DNA of 64,000 nt, from the NCBI GenBank assembly GCA_031841125.1, contig CM063113.1:57095211-57159210 (forward strand). Reading direction: 5' to 3'. This document shows, piece after piece, positions 21,041 through 31,802 of the stretch. Within the stretch, counting starts at the first letter, position 1. Each line of letters begins with the position of its first letter. Below the pieces are notes generated by a model. The model did no database searches and was not told where the DNA came from. It worked only from the letters and a program-made list of their open reading frames with translations. Both the position numbers and the translations under genes were made by a program. This DNA comes from Acanthococcus lagerstroemiae. Lineage: Eukaryota > Arthropoda > Insecta > Hemiptera > Eriococcidae.

Positions 21041-21295
21041 ATTTTCAGGGTAAACGGTGCTTACCTTGCTCGCCCGGAATGCACGCTACTGCAATCTGCG
21101 ATACATGTAATACTCCTATCTCCATCAACCACGTAACGACTTAATGCCCAAAATTTCAATCCAAGCGAAACACACTTATCCCAAAAACTCAACACTAAAA
21201 TCCCTGCTCCTCGACAATCACACCCAAAACCTTGAACTCATATCATTCCTAAAAGCCACAAACCTCTACTCTAAAATGTAACCCATATAGTCTCC
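21040..21295 (+). pseudogene. I/Jockey-like LINE: C-terminal CCHC tail (continuation)
   Basis: In one frame from about 21,080 the sequence reads CDTCNTPISINHV, a stop, then CPKFQSKR. This is the Cys-rich C-terminal motif (C-x2-C...H...C) that normally follows the RNase H domain in I/Jockey-type LINEs. Two stops and the distance from 19,576 show the copy is dead and split. Confidence 0.7.
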
Positions 21296-21955
21296 ACGTC
21301 GCTAGCCACTAGACTGTACATGACGCGGATAACCCCCCACTCACCCACTCTAAAAATCCACAATTTGCCTAATGCTGATTCTTCAAAGAATATCGAGGTT
21401 GCGACTGGTCTCTGCCCCTTCTGTCGCCAAGCTCCTGCACATGCCCTATCGCAAAACTCAACGATATTTCAACATTAAAATTTATTAGGTACGTATTGGT
21501 ATCTACCTTTCAATCGAATATCCAATTTCTAAGTCCTATACACATAAGATTGCCAGTTCCATTAGAAGGAAACAAACATGTCCCAAGAATAGTTTGGTAA
21601 TAGGCTAATTAAACCAAGAAGCACGAAAATAATGTTTGGTGGAGCGTGTGGCGATGCACGCATGTCAATTTGGCTCTCCAGACACCGCATTCCTGACTCC
21701 GGGAACTATCCTTTCGAGTATCACGTCGGTCACCAGAGGGAAACTAAGCACGAAACCAATGAAAAAAGTTCGAAACAAGTAACTGTATCCAGTACGTGTT
21801 TAGCAGCTACCACTGATTGAATTTTTATACTAAATAACAACTCCTTCCCTTCTGGGACACAGAAATTATAATTTATTATGAATGTTCATAGATCTCATAA
21901 TTAGGTCGGGTCTATTTCCCCAACCCCCGAATTTCGAATTTCAATCATAAATACA
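21296..21955. other. Non-coding segment, no gene recognised
   Basis: No coding domain, tandem repeat or clear inverted repeat noticed. Confidence 0.45.
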
Positions 21956-21959
21956 CCTG

Positions 21960-22396
21960 AATCGTTTGAACACCGTTTGTACACGTTTATATAGGGCATT
22001 TCACCCTTTGTACAGCAACCCCGAGTACAGAACAGTCAAAGGTTATTCTGGGGGCCAGAGAAACGTTAGCCCCCCGAAATTGTTATTTGAACGTTTTTCC
22101 TGCACCAATCGTTTGAACATTGTTTGTACACGTTTGTACAGGCCAACTCATCGTTTGTACACCAACCCCCCATTGAATAGAACCAATGGTCATTTCGGAG
22201 GCTGTAGAAATGGTAACCCCCGAATTTGCAATTTGAATGATTTTCCTACACTAATCGTTTGAACATTGCTTGTACACATTTGTACAAGTCAGTTCACCAT
22301 TTGTTCACCAACCCTCCTTGGAATAGGACCAATGGTCATTTCGGAGGCTGTAGAAATGGTAGCCCCCGAAGTTGCAATTTGAATGACTTTGCAGAT
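21960..22396. repeat. Three tandem units of ~147 bp
   Basis: Units start with AATCGTTTGAACA at 21,960, 22,107 and 22,253 (147, 146 and ~144 bp). Shared landmarks are GTTTGTACACGTTT(G/A)TA, CATTTCGGAGGCTGTAGAAATG (units 2 and 3) and CCCCCGAA near the end. A partial unit end (CCAACCCCCGAATTTCGAA) precedes the first. The plus-strand frames through it are repeat by-products. Confidence 0.9.
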
Positions 22397-22630
22397 AGGG
22401 GTCCAGTGATGAAGTGGAATGGGTTCGTGATCATGATGGTGGAGGCTTGTGCTGCAGGGATTGGGAGTGGAGCTCATTATGGGTAGTGTGATGGGGAGGG
22501 AGTGAGTTGAGTTGGTGGCAAAGGGCCCTGGTAGGGGAGGTGGAGGAGGGCTTGTATTGGAGGAGAAGACTGGCATTGGTGAGGGGGCACAAGGCAGGGG
22601 GTGAGTTGATGGAGGAAGCGGACACAATAT
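22397..22630 (-). repeat. GT/CT-rich repeat, possibly related to the CT-rich family at 45 and 61 kb
   Basis: Strong strand asymmetry (G-rich on plus). The minus strand encodes a Pro/Ser/His-rich low-complexity frame resembling those at 45.4-46.1 kb and 61.0-61.6 kb. Similarity is mainly compositional, so membership in that family is uncertain. It starts exactly where the 147-bp tandem array ends. Confidence 0.4.
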
Positions 22631-23235
22631 TGAAACGGACCCAACTCTATATCTTTGTCGTTTATTTCATTCTGTGAGAAATGTTTATCAGTTCCCAGTT
22701 GTTTTCTTTTGTGCTATCGACATCGTGTTTCTTTTTCTTTTTTCACGTTATTGCTGAATTCGTGCCAAAAATTTGTTAACCCCGGCCTTGAGGGTGATCT
22801 GGATCTGGATACACCACTGTTAGGGATGTGCCTTGGAAAGAAATTTATAAATTTTTCCAAATAAACGTTAGAAATTTTCAAATTTTTGTATGAAAACTTG
22901 AAAACATACTTTTCTTTTATGTACACACCTCCATTGATGAAAATCCGAGTCATTAAATTAAAATTAAATTTAACTATCCATTGTTCTTGAGTTGAGTGTA
23001 GAACTACGGAAGTAGTTCTCGATTAAATCTTATTCAACAATAAAGGGAGTTTTATGTCAATTCTGAATAATTACAATATGCCGGTGGTGTGAAATCTAGA
23101 AAATATGCGCTATCGTGCGACTAGTTAACGACTCACACCAGTAGCGTAGCTAAGAAGGTCGAGGAGGGGCCTGGACCCACTTTGCGATTCCGTCAAAAGT
23201 GGTTTTTCTAATTTTAACACCCCTCTAACGTTCCC
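22631..23235. other. Non-coding segment; AGTAGCGTAGCTAAG repeat end near 23,130
   Basis: No gene seen. At 23,130-23,180, CCAGTAGCGTAGCTAAG and a G-rich tract resemble the AGTGGCGTA...GGGG repeat ends found at 19,602 and 59,783. Confidence 0.45.
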
Positions 23236-23245
23236 TCCCTCTTCG

Positions 23246-23522
23246 TGCAAGAACCTATTTTTGGTAACCTCCGTATTCTAAGCACCCCTTGGCACTGGCC
23301 GACACCGCGAAGCTGCGAACTCGGCCAGTCGAAGGTGTAGTATTTATTCCTCGCGGGTGTAAAAGAAAAGAGATAATATAGCACAGGTTCCATCTTCGGT
23401 TGCGCCACGACTACGGAGGCTGTAGACTCGTATGCGTCTGGTTTTTGTGCTCCTGTGCGCTTATTTGTATGGAATTCTCGTTTGTGCGTTTCAGTTGCAG
23501 AACCTTTGGTGCGTGTGCTCAC
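23246..23522 (-). repeat. Gypsy LTR fragment, minus orientation
   Basis: On the minus strand this shares, in order, ACAGCCTCCG, GTCGTGGC, AAGATGG, AATAAATACTA, GGCCGAGTTCGC, GCTTCGCGGT, AGAATAC and AGGTTCTTGCA with the plus-strand segment 24,130-24,392. It ends in CA, as LTRs do. It lies downstream of the minus-strand pol remnant, as a 3' LTR would. Confidence 0.7.
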
Positions 23523-23644
23523 CTCTGAAGTGGGTCACTTATTGAGTATTCGCCTTCGATGACTGGCTGCTGTTCTCGAGGATGATTTTCAACTCTTAAA
23601 TCCGCTTGTCTGTCATTTGACTGGCAAGTTCCCAATCCGCAGCT

Positions 23645-24110
23645 TTAATTTTGAATACTCGTCTGACCTCTGCAAAGGTTGCGACTCAGGACATCCACAT
23701 GTTTCATTCGATCACCACGTCGACACTGAACTTCGAACGTGTATTCTTGCAACTGGAGCCACCATCGTGCAATCAGTGGATGAAGTCGTTTCTTGTTGAG
23801 CGCGTGCTTCAACGAATTGCAGTCAGTAACCACGGTGAATTGCTTGCCAACGAGGCGTGAACGAAATTTACGGAGCGACTCAATCACAGTCAGAGTTTCT
23901 AGTTCATTGATAGTTGAACTCCGCACCATGCGTTTGTCGGCTGAAGTAAGCCATCGAGTGCAACTTGCCATCTGGTTGTTTCTGCAACAAAATGCCGCCA
24001 AGCCCGGTGTGAACTTCGGTGAGTGCTTCCGGGTCGTAAATTGTCAAAGCTGGGTGCTGGCACAGCTTCTGCTGGAGGGGTCGGAAAGCTGTCTTCTGCT
24101 CAGCTCCTCA
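23645..24110 (-). pseudogene. Ty3/gypsy pol remnant: end of RT and RNase H
   Basis: On the minus strand, an RT-connection block with PALTIYDPEALTEVHTG near 24,060-24,005 leads into LETLTVIESLRKFRSRLVGK, FTVVTDCNSLKHAL (23,835-23,790; RNase H Asp) and FEVQCRRGDRMKHVDVLSRN (23,720-23,661). These are hallmark blocks of gypsy-type RNase H. Protease, RT fingers/palm and integrase are absent, so this is a fragment of an older element. Confidence 0.85.
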
Positions 24111-24129
24111 CTCTCACTTATGAGTGAGG

Positions 24130-24392
24130 AGCTTTGTATGGGCCGCACAGTCTTTCACAATATGTCGGCCAAGACACTGGCAGGCTTAGTGCACACAGCC
24201 TCCGCAATCGTGGCCTAAACAAAGATGGTGCCTATGCGTGAGTAGGCTCTGCTTGTTGTTGCATCATCCCTACTGTTTATGCCCTCGATTAATAAATACT
24301 ATACTCTCGGCCGGCCGAGTTCGCTGCTTCGCGGTATCAGCCAGAGCCAAGAATGCCTAGAATACAGAAGTTACCAAAGATAGGTTCTTACA
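24130..24392 (+). repeat. Gypsy LTR fragment, plus orientation, with possible primer site
   Basis: Inverted relative to 23,246-23,522 (see shared blocks there). It ends TAGGTTCTTACA at 24,392 and is followed by TTTGGTCAAGACCAG, where TGG could begin a primer binding site. The two LTRs flank the pol remnant in opposite orientation, so they come from two insertions or a rearrangement. Confidence 0.65.
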
Positions 24393-25735
24393 TTTGGTCA
24401 AGACCAGACTCCTCCTCTCGAACACGAAGCTGGCCACACCACCAACTCACACTTAATATCTTTTTAGACACACAGCATGAGACACCTTACTGCGAATACA
24501 TAACCGGAAATCCGTGATATTGCGACTCGATTTCAATTTATTTTTCTCGGTAAGGCGCGCGTTTTCGGGATTTCAGGCCACCGTAGCTTCTTTTACGGTA
24601 GTCTGATGGTAGAACTTCGCAGGAGGCTCCGCCAAACTCGCTATACATGTATACACTTGGATATACAGGAAAACAAGCGCAGTTTCGCTGTCAAAACTGT
24701 ACGTCGGCAAAACAGCCTCGAAACTTTCTATATCCGCTACGCTGATTTCCAAGTTACCGCACAATTTCAAATTAAATTTACATTTACAATACAATTTTCG
24801 TTATTCTTTCTCCGGCTAGAAAAATATTCCTAAACATCAACTTCGCTTCGTGTTGTTGCAGATATCCGAACAAAACTATAATATGGAAAACTGGAAAATA
24901 CGTAGAATGGGGAAAAAATACGAGGAAAACTACACAATTGCAAAATAAGGTAGTTTTTTCTCCTGCAAATTTCGAGAGTATACGAAGAAATAAAAAATGA
25001 AAATGAAAGTAAACCATTCGTTATCAATTATGAATCGATGTAAATTTTTTACTCGTTTTCGCAAAAGCTCGCCTTGCCACGAACCATTCGTAATGAATTA
25101 GAAAAAAAAAAAAAAGTTCAAAAACTCGACGCGAACTTCGAAAGAATTTTTTTAGCAGAAATTTTTCTTTTTTATCGCAAATTTCGATCTTGCAGGTTTT
25201 CTTCGTCGTTCCAGGCACGTTTCTCGTTTTTTGTAATCTACGCTTTCTCTCTTCTGCTCTCCTACGTATAATTTCGCGAAGCCTAATTTAAATATCGTAC
25301 ATTGGAATCGTCGAATCTGTTTTCAATGACCGAAAAAAAAGAGCAGAAAACGCGCCCTGTGAAAGTTTACAAAAGAAACTTTCCTAGTTCGGGACCACTT
25401 TCGTGGAACCATTTTCGACATTTGTTCACGGGCTCGCATCGGCCCAATTTATTGTTATAGTCAGAAGAGAGCGAGGCGATCAGTTTCCAGGAGGAGAGCG
25501 ATCGGATTTAAGAAAACTTAAACGCCCTGCTCCATGGCATCTTCGCGGTCCAACTCTTTCAACACTCCCTCCCCTTCAGCGCAGAGTCGGGCAGGCCAAA
25601 CTTTGGGCCCACGACAAGCAAGTCATGAGATCCTCCTTTAGATAAAATTTTTATACAGCAAATGTTTAAATCCCCGCTAACGATATCTGTACCAAAGTAT
25701 GGTCACTTACATGAATTTTCTTCATGAAGCTTATA
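24393..25735. other. Apparently unique non-coding DNA
   Basis: No coding domain. ACCATTCGT followed by AATTA occurs at about 25,012 and 25,084 as a short direct repeat. A frame at 25,403-25,645 has ordinary-looking composition but no recognisable family. Confidence 0.4.
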
Positions 25736-25739
25736 TTTG

Positions 25740-25908
25740 AGACACTCAACTTTGAAGACGTACAGCCGTTTGGGAAGATTTTTTAGAATTTTTTCGACAA
25801 CACCAGGCGACAGAGTGGCCAAAAATGAGTTAAAAACAGTTGTTATCACAAAGATGTTTTTTTTTGCCCTGAGGTCCCTTTCTTCCTGTCAGCCCACATA
25901 CTGTCATC
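25740..25908 (-). repeat. MITE-A, partial copy
   Basis: The reverse complement matches 32,942-33,105: GTGGGCTGACAGGAAGAAAGG, CAGGGCAAAA, TTGTGATAACAACTGTTTTT, GGCCACTCT, GGTGTTGTCGAAAAAATTCT and TTCCCAAACGGCTG. The inner end stops at CAACTTTGAAGACG/TTGAGTGTCTC, so only about two-thirds of the element is present. Confidence 0.85.
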
Positions 25909-26117
25909 ACGAAATAAGCGGACATAAAAAGATTTAGACTATACTTTATGTAAAATTAATGCGGAAAAAATGGGTTTGCAAATAGCTAGGAAAGCGTTAT
26001 CCCCCTTTGTGATTGATTCAATGATTTAGTACAGGAATGTATCGATGGGGGGGGGGGTGTAACTTCCCCCTCCCATCAGTAGGAATCTTTCATTCAGTAA
26101 TTGAGAAAATTTACAGT

Positions 26118-26335
26118 TTCAATCAGGGATGAAAAGAAGGGGGTACGGAAGCCTCCATCAGAGTTAGAAAATTTTAGTAGATTGGTCGAAAGTTGAAAAA
26201 ATCTAACAAGTCAAGAAGTTTTTTTTTTTCTGCTAATGCAAAAAAGTGTGATACTTGGAAATTTTGAACTGAGTCGGTTGAGGCTTTTACAAGTTTTGCC
26301 CCCCCTCCCCACAGAAAAACTCTACCTACGTTCCT
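26118..26335 (+). repeat. Dispersed repeat family C, copy 2
   Basis: Matches 7,187-7,410: GGATGAAAA, GCCTCCATCAGAGTT, AAATTTTAGTAGATTGG, TCTAACAAGTCAA and a C-rich tract before AAAAACTCT and ACGTTCCT. It is preceded by a G-run (26,047-26,058). Confidence 0.7.
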
Positions 26336-26707
26336 AATTTAGTAATACATCTTACACTATTAACTTAATTAAATGATTTCAAATAATCCCAAAGTGTTAT
26401 TTTATAACTTTAAATTAATTATTTTTGGGTGGCGTAATTAACTGCACGTGTTGGTAATTACGGCACTTTGGTGGAAAATGTTCAGAGGAGTGGGGAGGAA
26501 AGGGTAATAAGGATAGAGGGTAAATTTACCTGTGGGAAGTAGCCAAAAGGTTGAACTTTAAGAGGATACGTTAAATTTCTTAGTAGAGCCCTTGTTTGGC
26601 CTCACAGACGTCCTCAAACCTTCGGATGGCGTAGTTATCTGCAGGTACCTTATATAAGAGCTGGATTATGAAATATTTACATTCAGGAATGTTGGTTTCA
26701 AATATAT

Positions 26708-26880
26708 TGTAACGTAATTTGCACCGAAAAACGCACAAAAACACGTACTAAGAACTTTTATTTTCACACTAATACAAACGCACGAAACCAGTAGCTAGAT
26801 CGCTTTGCAAATGCACAGTTTATCGCGTATAAAACTAGACTATACGGTGACGGCCAGCGGCTTTCATATATCCCGTTGCC
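26708..26880 (-). repeat. Truncated 3' LTR of the SAP-Gag gypsy derivative
   Basis: Starts TGTAACGTAATT on the plus strand and is about 90% identical by eye to 28,037-28,205 over ~167 bp. Similarity ends at TATATCCCG, next to the truncated gag. The U3 side of this LTR and all of pol are therefore missing. Confidence 0.8.
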
Positions 26881-26891
26881 AACTCTCACCA

Positions 26892-27895
26892 TCATCTTGA
26901 TCTGTTTATCCGTGATTCCGTCGATGAAGGCCGAGACCGCATTTCCTCTTTGAAATATTCAGAGGATGTCGGATAAGCAGCATTGGTAAGGCGAACTACC
27001 TCGGCATTAAAAAAGCTTGAAGCGACCCCCGGCCTCTTAAACCACCACTTTAATTCCCGCTGGAACACTGCCTTCATATGCGCTTGCCCATATTGGCGTT
27101 CCAAGGCATCCACCAGCTTCTGTAAATTCCTCTGGTCCTCGGTGGGAACTATCCTCAGCACGTCTATTGCGGCTCCTCGCAGATTTACGACTAATGCTGT
27201 GGCATTCGTCGCCTCACCCCAGCCATTATTAGCAGCCGCTGCCTTGAACTGAACCAGGTAAGTCTTCCATGAATGCTGACCATCGAACATTGGTGGTTTC
27301 ATTTTTGCAGAGCAACTGCCACTTGAAATTGGAACCAGTTGGCGTGGCTGGCTATCTGGAGCCTCCACTGACGATGCACAAGCGGCTGAATCCATCTGGG
27401 TAGGCTGCTGGTTACCTGGAAGTACCACTTCTGACCTTGTAGTACGGCCAGTCCGGAGTTCTCCCAGCTCTTTTTCTAGTTTAGCCATTTTCTTCTTCTA
27501 GTCTTCCAGCTTCCTAGATTGATCCACCACTTGCTTAGCCAACGGCTCAATTTTCTCATCGACTCCCTTGAAGATGTCTTCTTTAAGATTCGCTAGGTCT
27601 TCCTTCTTGAGCTGTTCTATCCTCAGGTTGGCTATTTTATTCGATTGGTCTTCCGTTTTCTTCGATTGTCGCTCAGCATATCCATAATGTACTGGAGAGC
27701 AGCAGCCGTTGTCGACCCTTCGTCTTCTGATTCCGATGGTTCTACAATAAAGACGAAAGTTTCCGGGTCTTTACCTTCACCTCTCAGGAAAGTTTCCAGC
27801 CGCCGGACCAGTTCCACTTTCAAGCCTGATGGCAATAGGTCACGGTTCTTCCATTCATCCCGAAGCTCTTTCTGCTAAAGTTCGAACAACTTTTT
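26892..27895 (-). pseudogene. Gypsy-type gag with N-terminal SAP domain, broken
   Basis: The minus-strand N-terminal part (about 27,880-27,632) reads as a SAP motif: LRDEWKNRDL, then SGLKVELVRRLETFL. SAP is a DNA-binding helix pair that some arthropod gypsy Gag proteins carry. After a frame change and a stop near 27,500, a 198-codon frame (27,488-26,892) has KPPMFDGQHSWKTYLVQFKA, LRGAAIDVLRIVP, LQKLVDALERQYGQ and KRPGVASSFFNAEVVRL. These are the conserved blocks of retrotransposon Gag (retrotrans_gag fold). The end is cut at about 26,880 where LTR sequence begins. No protease or RT is present. Confidence 0.85.
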
Positions 27896-28013
27896 CAGAG
27901 CCACAGTGGACGGAAAGTTTTCATGATGTTCACTTCTTTAACGCGAAACGCCGAATCCACAGAACTTGAATGTCCAAACGAATGTACAAACAAGATCTTC
28001 ACAACGCGTACTG

Positions 28014-28035
28014 TCGAATCCCACTTCTGACACCA
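28014..28035 (-). promoter_or_regulatory. Primer binding site complementary to tRNA-Leu 3' end
   Basis: On the minus strand the 22 nt begin TGGTGTCAGAAGTGGGAT, matching the complement of the 3' end of a eukaryotic tRNA-Leu plus CCA (from memory of tRNA-Leu(CAG)). It lies one nucleotide from the LTR edge at 28,037, as expected for a gypsy-class element. Confidence 0.85.
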
Positions 28036-28036
28036 A

Positions 28037-28300
28037 TGTAACGTAATTCGCACCGAACAACGCACGAAAACACGTACTAAGAACTTTTAATGTCACACTA
28101 ATACAAACGCACGAAAACAGTAGCTAGATTGCTTTGAAAACGCACAGTTTATCGCATATAAGACTAGACTACACGACGACGGCCAGCGGCCTTTATATAT
28201 CCCGGCGTTATCGGCGAAACTCCTAATTGCTTTCGTTATCGAACTTCTATTCTGCTGCTCGAAACGTGTCGATCTTTCTTCGCTTATCTCAAATATTTGG
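28037..28300 (-). repeat. 5' LTR of the SAP-Gag gypsy derivative
   Basis: Begins TGTAACGTAATTCGC (plus strand), adjacent to the primer site. It shares ~167 bp with 26,708-26,880 and extends further. The outer boundary is not defined by the sequence; 28,300 is a guess. Confidence 0.7.
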
Positions 28301-29455
28301 GATTATTCGGCAAAATATCAAAACCAGAGTTGAGAGTCAGCTGTTTCGCTGTTGAGCTTATTCTGGTTCTATCCCCTCCTCCATCCTCCTACCTACACAG
28401 ATACGTTGGTCCACACAGAGCTGGAGCATTGAAATACTTAAAAATTTTGGTGTCTTGTATATCAAAACTAGGTTTTTCTGAGTCGGTGATTTCATAAGTA
28501 CGTAATCGCGGTTAGAAACTTGTTAGCGTTAAGCATACTCGTAATATTAAAGATACGAATTTTCAAGTCACTGAACTCACTCATTACCGATTAACTCAGA
28601 TGTTTTACGCTTTAACCACGTGTGGATTAATATCGGAGGTGGGGGGGGGGGGTAGGACCTAAACAAATTCCAAAATGAAATCACTGACACGAGTTCCCAA
28701 AAAAGTGAGAGTGTTCCTCGTCTTGAACCTACATGTATGAGGATGATATGTTTAAGAAACGCCATTATCAGCGTCAATATCCCACACTTAGTTGCTGAGA
28801 AACAAAAAAACCATTTCATAATATGAAGTTAGCGAACAAAGAATTATTACCCGTTCGTAATAACGTTAATTAAACGTAAATAAAATAACGCCAATAACAG
28901 TACGGCAAGTACAAAAGAAATCGAACAAACGAGCCCATTAACAATTTAGATTACGTCGTTTTGAAAATTATTCTACAGTTTCATTAGAGGTTGGTTACTG
29001 TGTACGCCAAACAAAAGCTAACGAAAGAATATTTCGCGAATCCGTTCTCGTCTTTTTTTGTTCCCAGCTCTTTTCTACTTTTTCTTTTTTCATATTTTAT
29101 TAACATAATTAAAGTCTTGCCGACTTTCTTTTTTTTTTACTCGGTCTTATCGTGCCGCTTTTGTGTACCCGATTTGGAATAATTTATTGATCAAATAAGG
29201 CCATTGGCGATGACTATGTATCACATTTTAACAAGATCGAAGTATTTGCATTGCTACAAGAGCATCTACATAATTTCCACCTCGGGTGCGGAAAACATTG
29301 TACGCATTTTCACCGACGAATGGCGAAAGTACTTCCGCATCAAATGGGTGAAAATTTTAAGGCAGATAGATACGTGGAAAAACCAGATGCCATGTTTGTT
29401 GATTTGTTTTTGAATGATATGGGGAAAGGGGCAAAGTAACAAGCGGGCCTTTGCA
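28301..29455. other. Non-coding segment, no gene recognised
   Basis: A G-run at 28,639-28,651 ends another repeat. Overlapping plus-strand frames at 29,204-29,439, one Cys/His-rich, have no recognisable family and are probably noise. Confidence 0.4.
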
Positions 29456-30375
29456 AACAACTGCCTATTTGCTCTAGAATACTACTGACAATGTGGGAGA
29501 AGGGTGTCCTCTTGTTTGACCTCTCCATGAATTTGTGGATTTCCCCCTTTTTTTTATCAACCTTTATGAGGTCTTCCAGATTTTTGTACAGATTGGCCAA
29601 AAATTGTATTATTTTTTAATGTACTTCTTATACAGCCAATGTATTCCATGCCTTATCATGATCTACTGAATCGAACGCCTTATTGAAGTCAATAAATAGA
29701 AAGTGAACATCTACGTTGTATTCGATTGAGTTTTTCATTATTTACTCAATGTATAGATGTGATCAGTGGTGCTGAAATTTTTCCGGAATCCTGCTTGTTC
29801 TATTAATTGCTCTGAATCCAAAATTTTATATATTTTAGCTTTCAAAATTTTCACGAATAATTTATAAATATTGGATGAGAGGCTGATAGCGCGATAATTA
29901 TTTATTTCTGGTCTATCACCTTTTTTGGATAATAAAATTATTTTAGCTATACGCCATTGTGTAGGGATTTTTCCAGTATTTAAAATTTCGTTAAATGTAT
30001 CAAAGGTTGGGATATTTTCCCCGAAAATAACTCCGAAATACTATTATCAGTTTTATCTGGGCCTGTTGCTATATTCAACTTTAGTTTCCTAAAGGTTTTT
30101 GTGGTCTCATCTTTCAGAATTGGTCTGCCTTCATCCTGATTTTTCAAGTTTGATCCTCATTTCTCCCTACCTTGCCTAGTTGTAGCTTCCCCTTGTATCA
30201 CATATAGCTTTTCATAAAACTCCGTTGCTGTTTTTCCTGTTTGTTCTTTCTCGAATATCATAAAACCATTATGACCCTTGATTTTGGGTAGGAAGTTAGT
30301 ACTATTTGAAACTGCTTTCTTTGTCTTTTTTATTGACCATCTTTCCTCCAGTATATTTTTTATTATTTCAGTTTT

Positions 30376-30489
30376 CGCCCATCCTCCCTATTCTGACGTA
30401 GGCACATCCGGGGCGTTTCCGGGATAGGAGGTGCCGTGTCCCGGGGCCAATTTGGCATGCGTGCATCGCCATACGCCCATCTATCATCA
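30376..30489. mobile_element. 114-bp GC-rich insert flanked by a 14-nt target duplication
   Basis: ATTATTTCAGTTTT occurs at 30,362-30,375 and again at 30,490-30,503. The LINE linker coding is continuous if the insert and one copy are removed. The insert (CGCCCATCCTCCC...ATCTATCATCA) is GC-rich and unlike its surroundings. I do not recognise it. The duplication length fits LINE-mediated retroposition of a small RNA or SINE-like sequence. Confidence 0.75.
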
Positions 30490-31582
30490 ATTATTTCAGT
30501 TTTTTATTTATTAATATCTTCTCTAATTTTCATTTTGATTAGTTTGTTGATCTCCGTAAGCTCAGTACATTCTTCTCGAAATTTTAATTTCTTTTTCTTG
30601 ATTGTCATTCTTCGTTCTATAAGGTTTTTTGTTTTCATTAAGTACCCGCCTCGAATTTCGTTTAAAAATTTTGAAAGGTTTGCTAGATCCTTCAAATTTA
30701 TTGGGATCTGAGCCTGAGCTTCCTTGGTCAGTATTAGGTACCTTATGAAGACCTTCATGGTTCTTTGTAAGTTCCAGTTTTAGAATTTGAAGCATTCGAG
30801 GCTAATTCTACAGTCAAATCAGAAATATACTCACTAAAAATGGCCTATAAATTAAAGTTCTTCTGCGATTGCACGAATTTGTAGATTTTTATACAACATT
30901 TTTTACCTCTTGTAAGAATTGAAAGAAAAGTTCCTCACCCTAAGTTGCCATTTTTGATGACGTAATGGTACTCAAGTATTAGTTCAGAAGAAATTCGGTA
31001 GATGAGAGGTGACACCTGCTGCGGTATCTAAAGATAGTTACGAGCCCGCGACTCTTGTTGCAATAAAGTAGTGCCACTGAGGGTGACTTGAGATCATTAT
31101 TATTCCTGAATCTTCTTATTTAGAAACCCATATAATACACAATTTTCCAGGATCTATCCTCCGTGAAGTTTAGCAGGTATTCCCCGTTTCTGTTTGTTGA
31201 GTCGCTTGAGCAAAATTTACCTACACTATTATAAATACTGATATCCAATTTATCCCCAAGGTTTGCGTTTAGGTCTCCCATTATAATCATAATAATCGTA
31301 ATCATAGAGTATATTTTAATTCCCTCTGTCACAGCCGGTTGGTCAATTACGACAGAGGGAATGATAGCAAAGAAAAAAATAAATGAAATAGAAAAAAAAA
31401 GGAAAAAAACGAACTAGAAATAGAACAAACAAGACTTAAATAAAAGAAAAATAAACAAAAAAAAACCAGAAAAGTAGGGGGAGAGTGTGATATTCTGGTT
31501 TTCTTTCGACTGTTCTTTGAAGGAGTTCGTAGAACTCTTCCAGTTCCCCTACCTTAGCTTGAAGTGTATCTAGTTGACTACG

Positions 31583-31802
31583 GGGTCTGGTTGGCCGAAT
31601 GGATAGCGTGCTGGTCTCGGAATCCGGAGGTCCCGGGTTCGTTCCCACGAAGCAACTCGCTACATTTCGACCTAGGCCGGTTTTTCGGCAAGCAGAGAAG
31701 GAGGTCTAAGACAGCCAAGCAGTCTCCTCGACGTCCCTGAGATAATACTCGAAAGAACGGATTCCAGGGCTCGAGTTGAGAGAAAAATGAGAAACAGAGG
31801 GG
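31583..31802 (+). mobile_element. tRNA-derived SINE, copy 2
   Basis: A tRNA-like head with A box GGCCGAATGGATAGCGTGC and B box GGGTTCGTTCCC at 31,635 is followed by GCAACTCGCTACATTTCGACC, GGTTTTTCGG and CTAAGACAGCC. The 3' part has GGATTCCAGGGCTCGAGTTG and GAGAAACAGAGGGG. Same architecture as 19,688-19,906. Inserted into the endonuclease region of the minus-strand LINE. Confidence 0.85.

Noticed and set aside
22289..22627. 112-codon minus-strand proline-rich frame
   Set aside because: It spans the junction of the 147-bp tandem array and a GT-rich repeat, so it is compositional.
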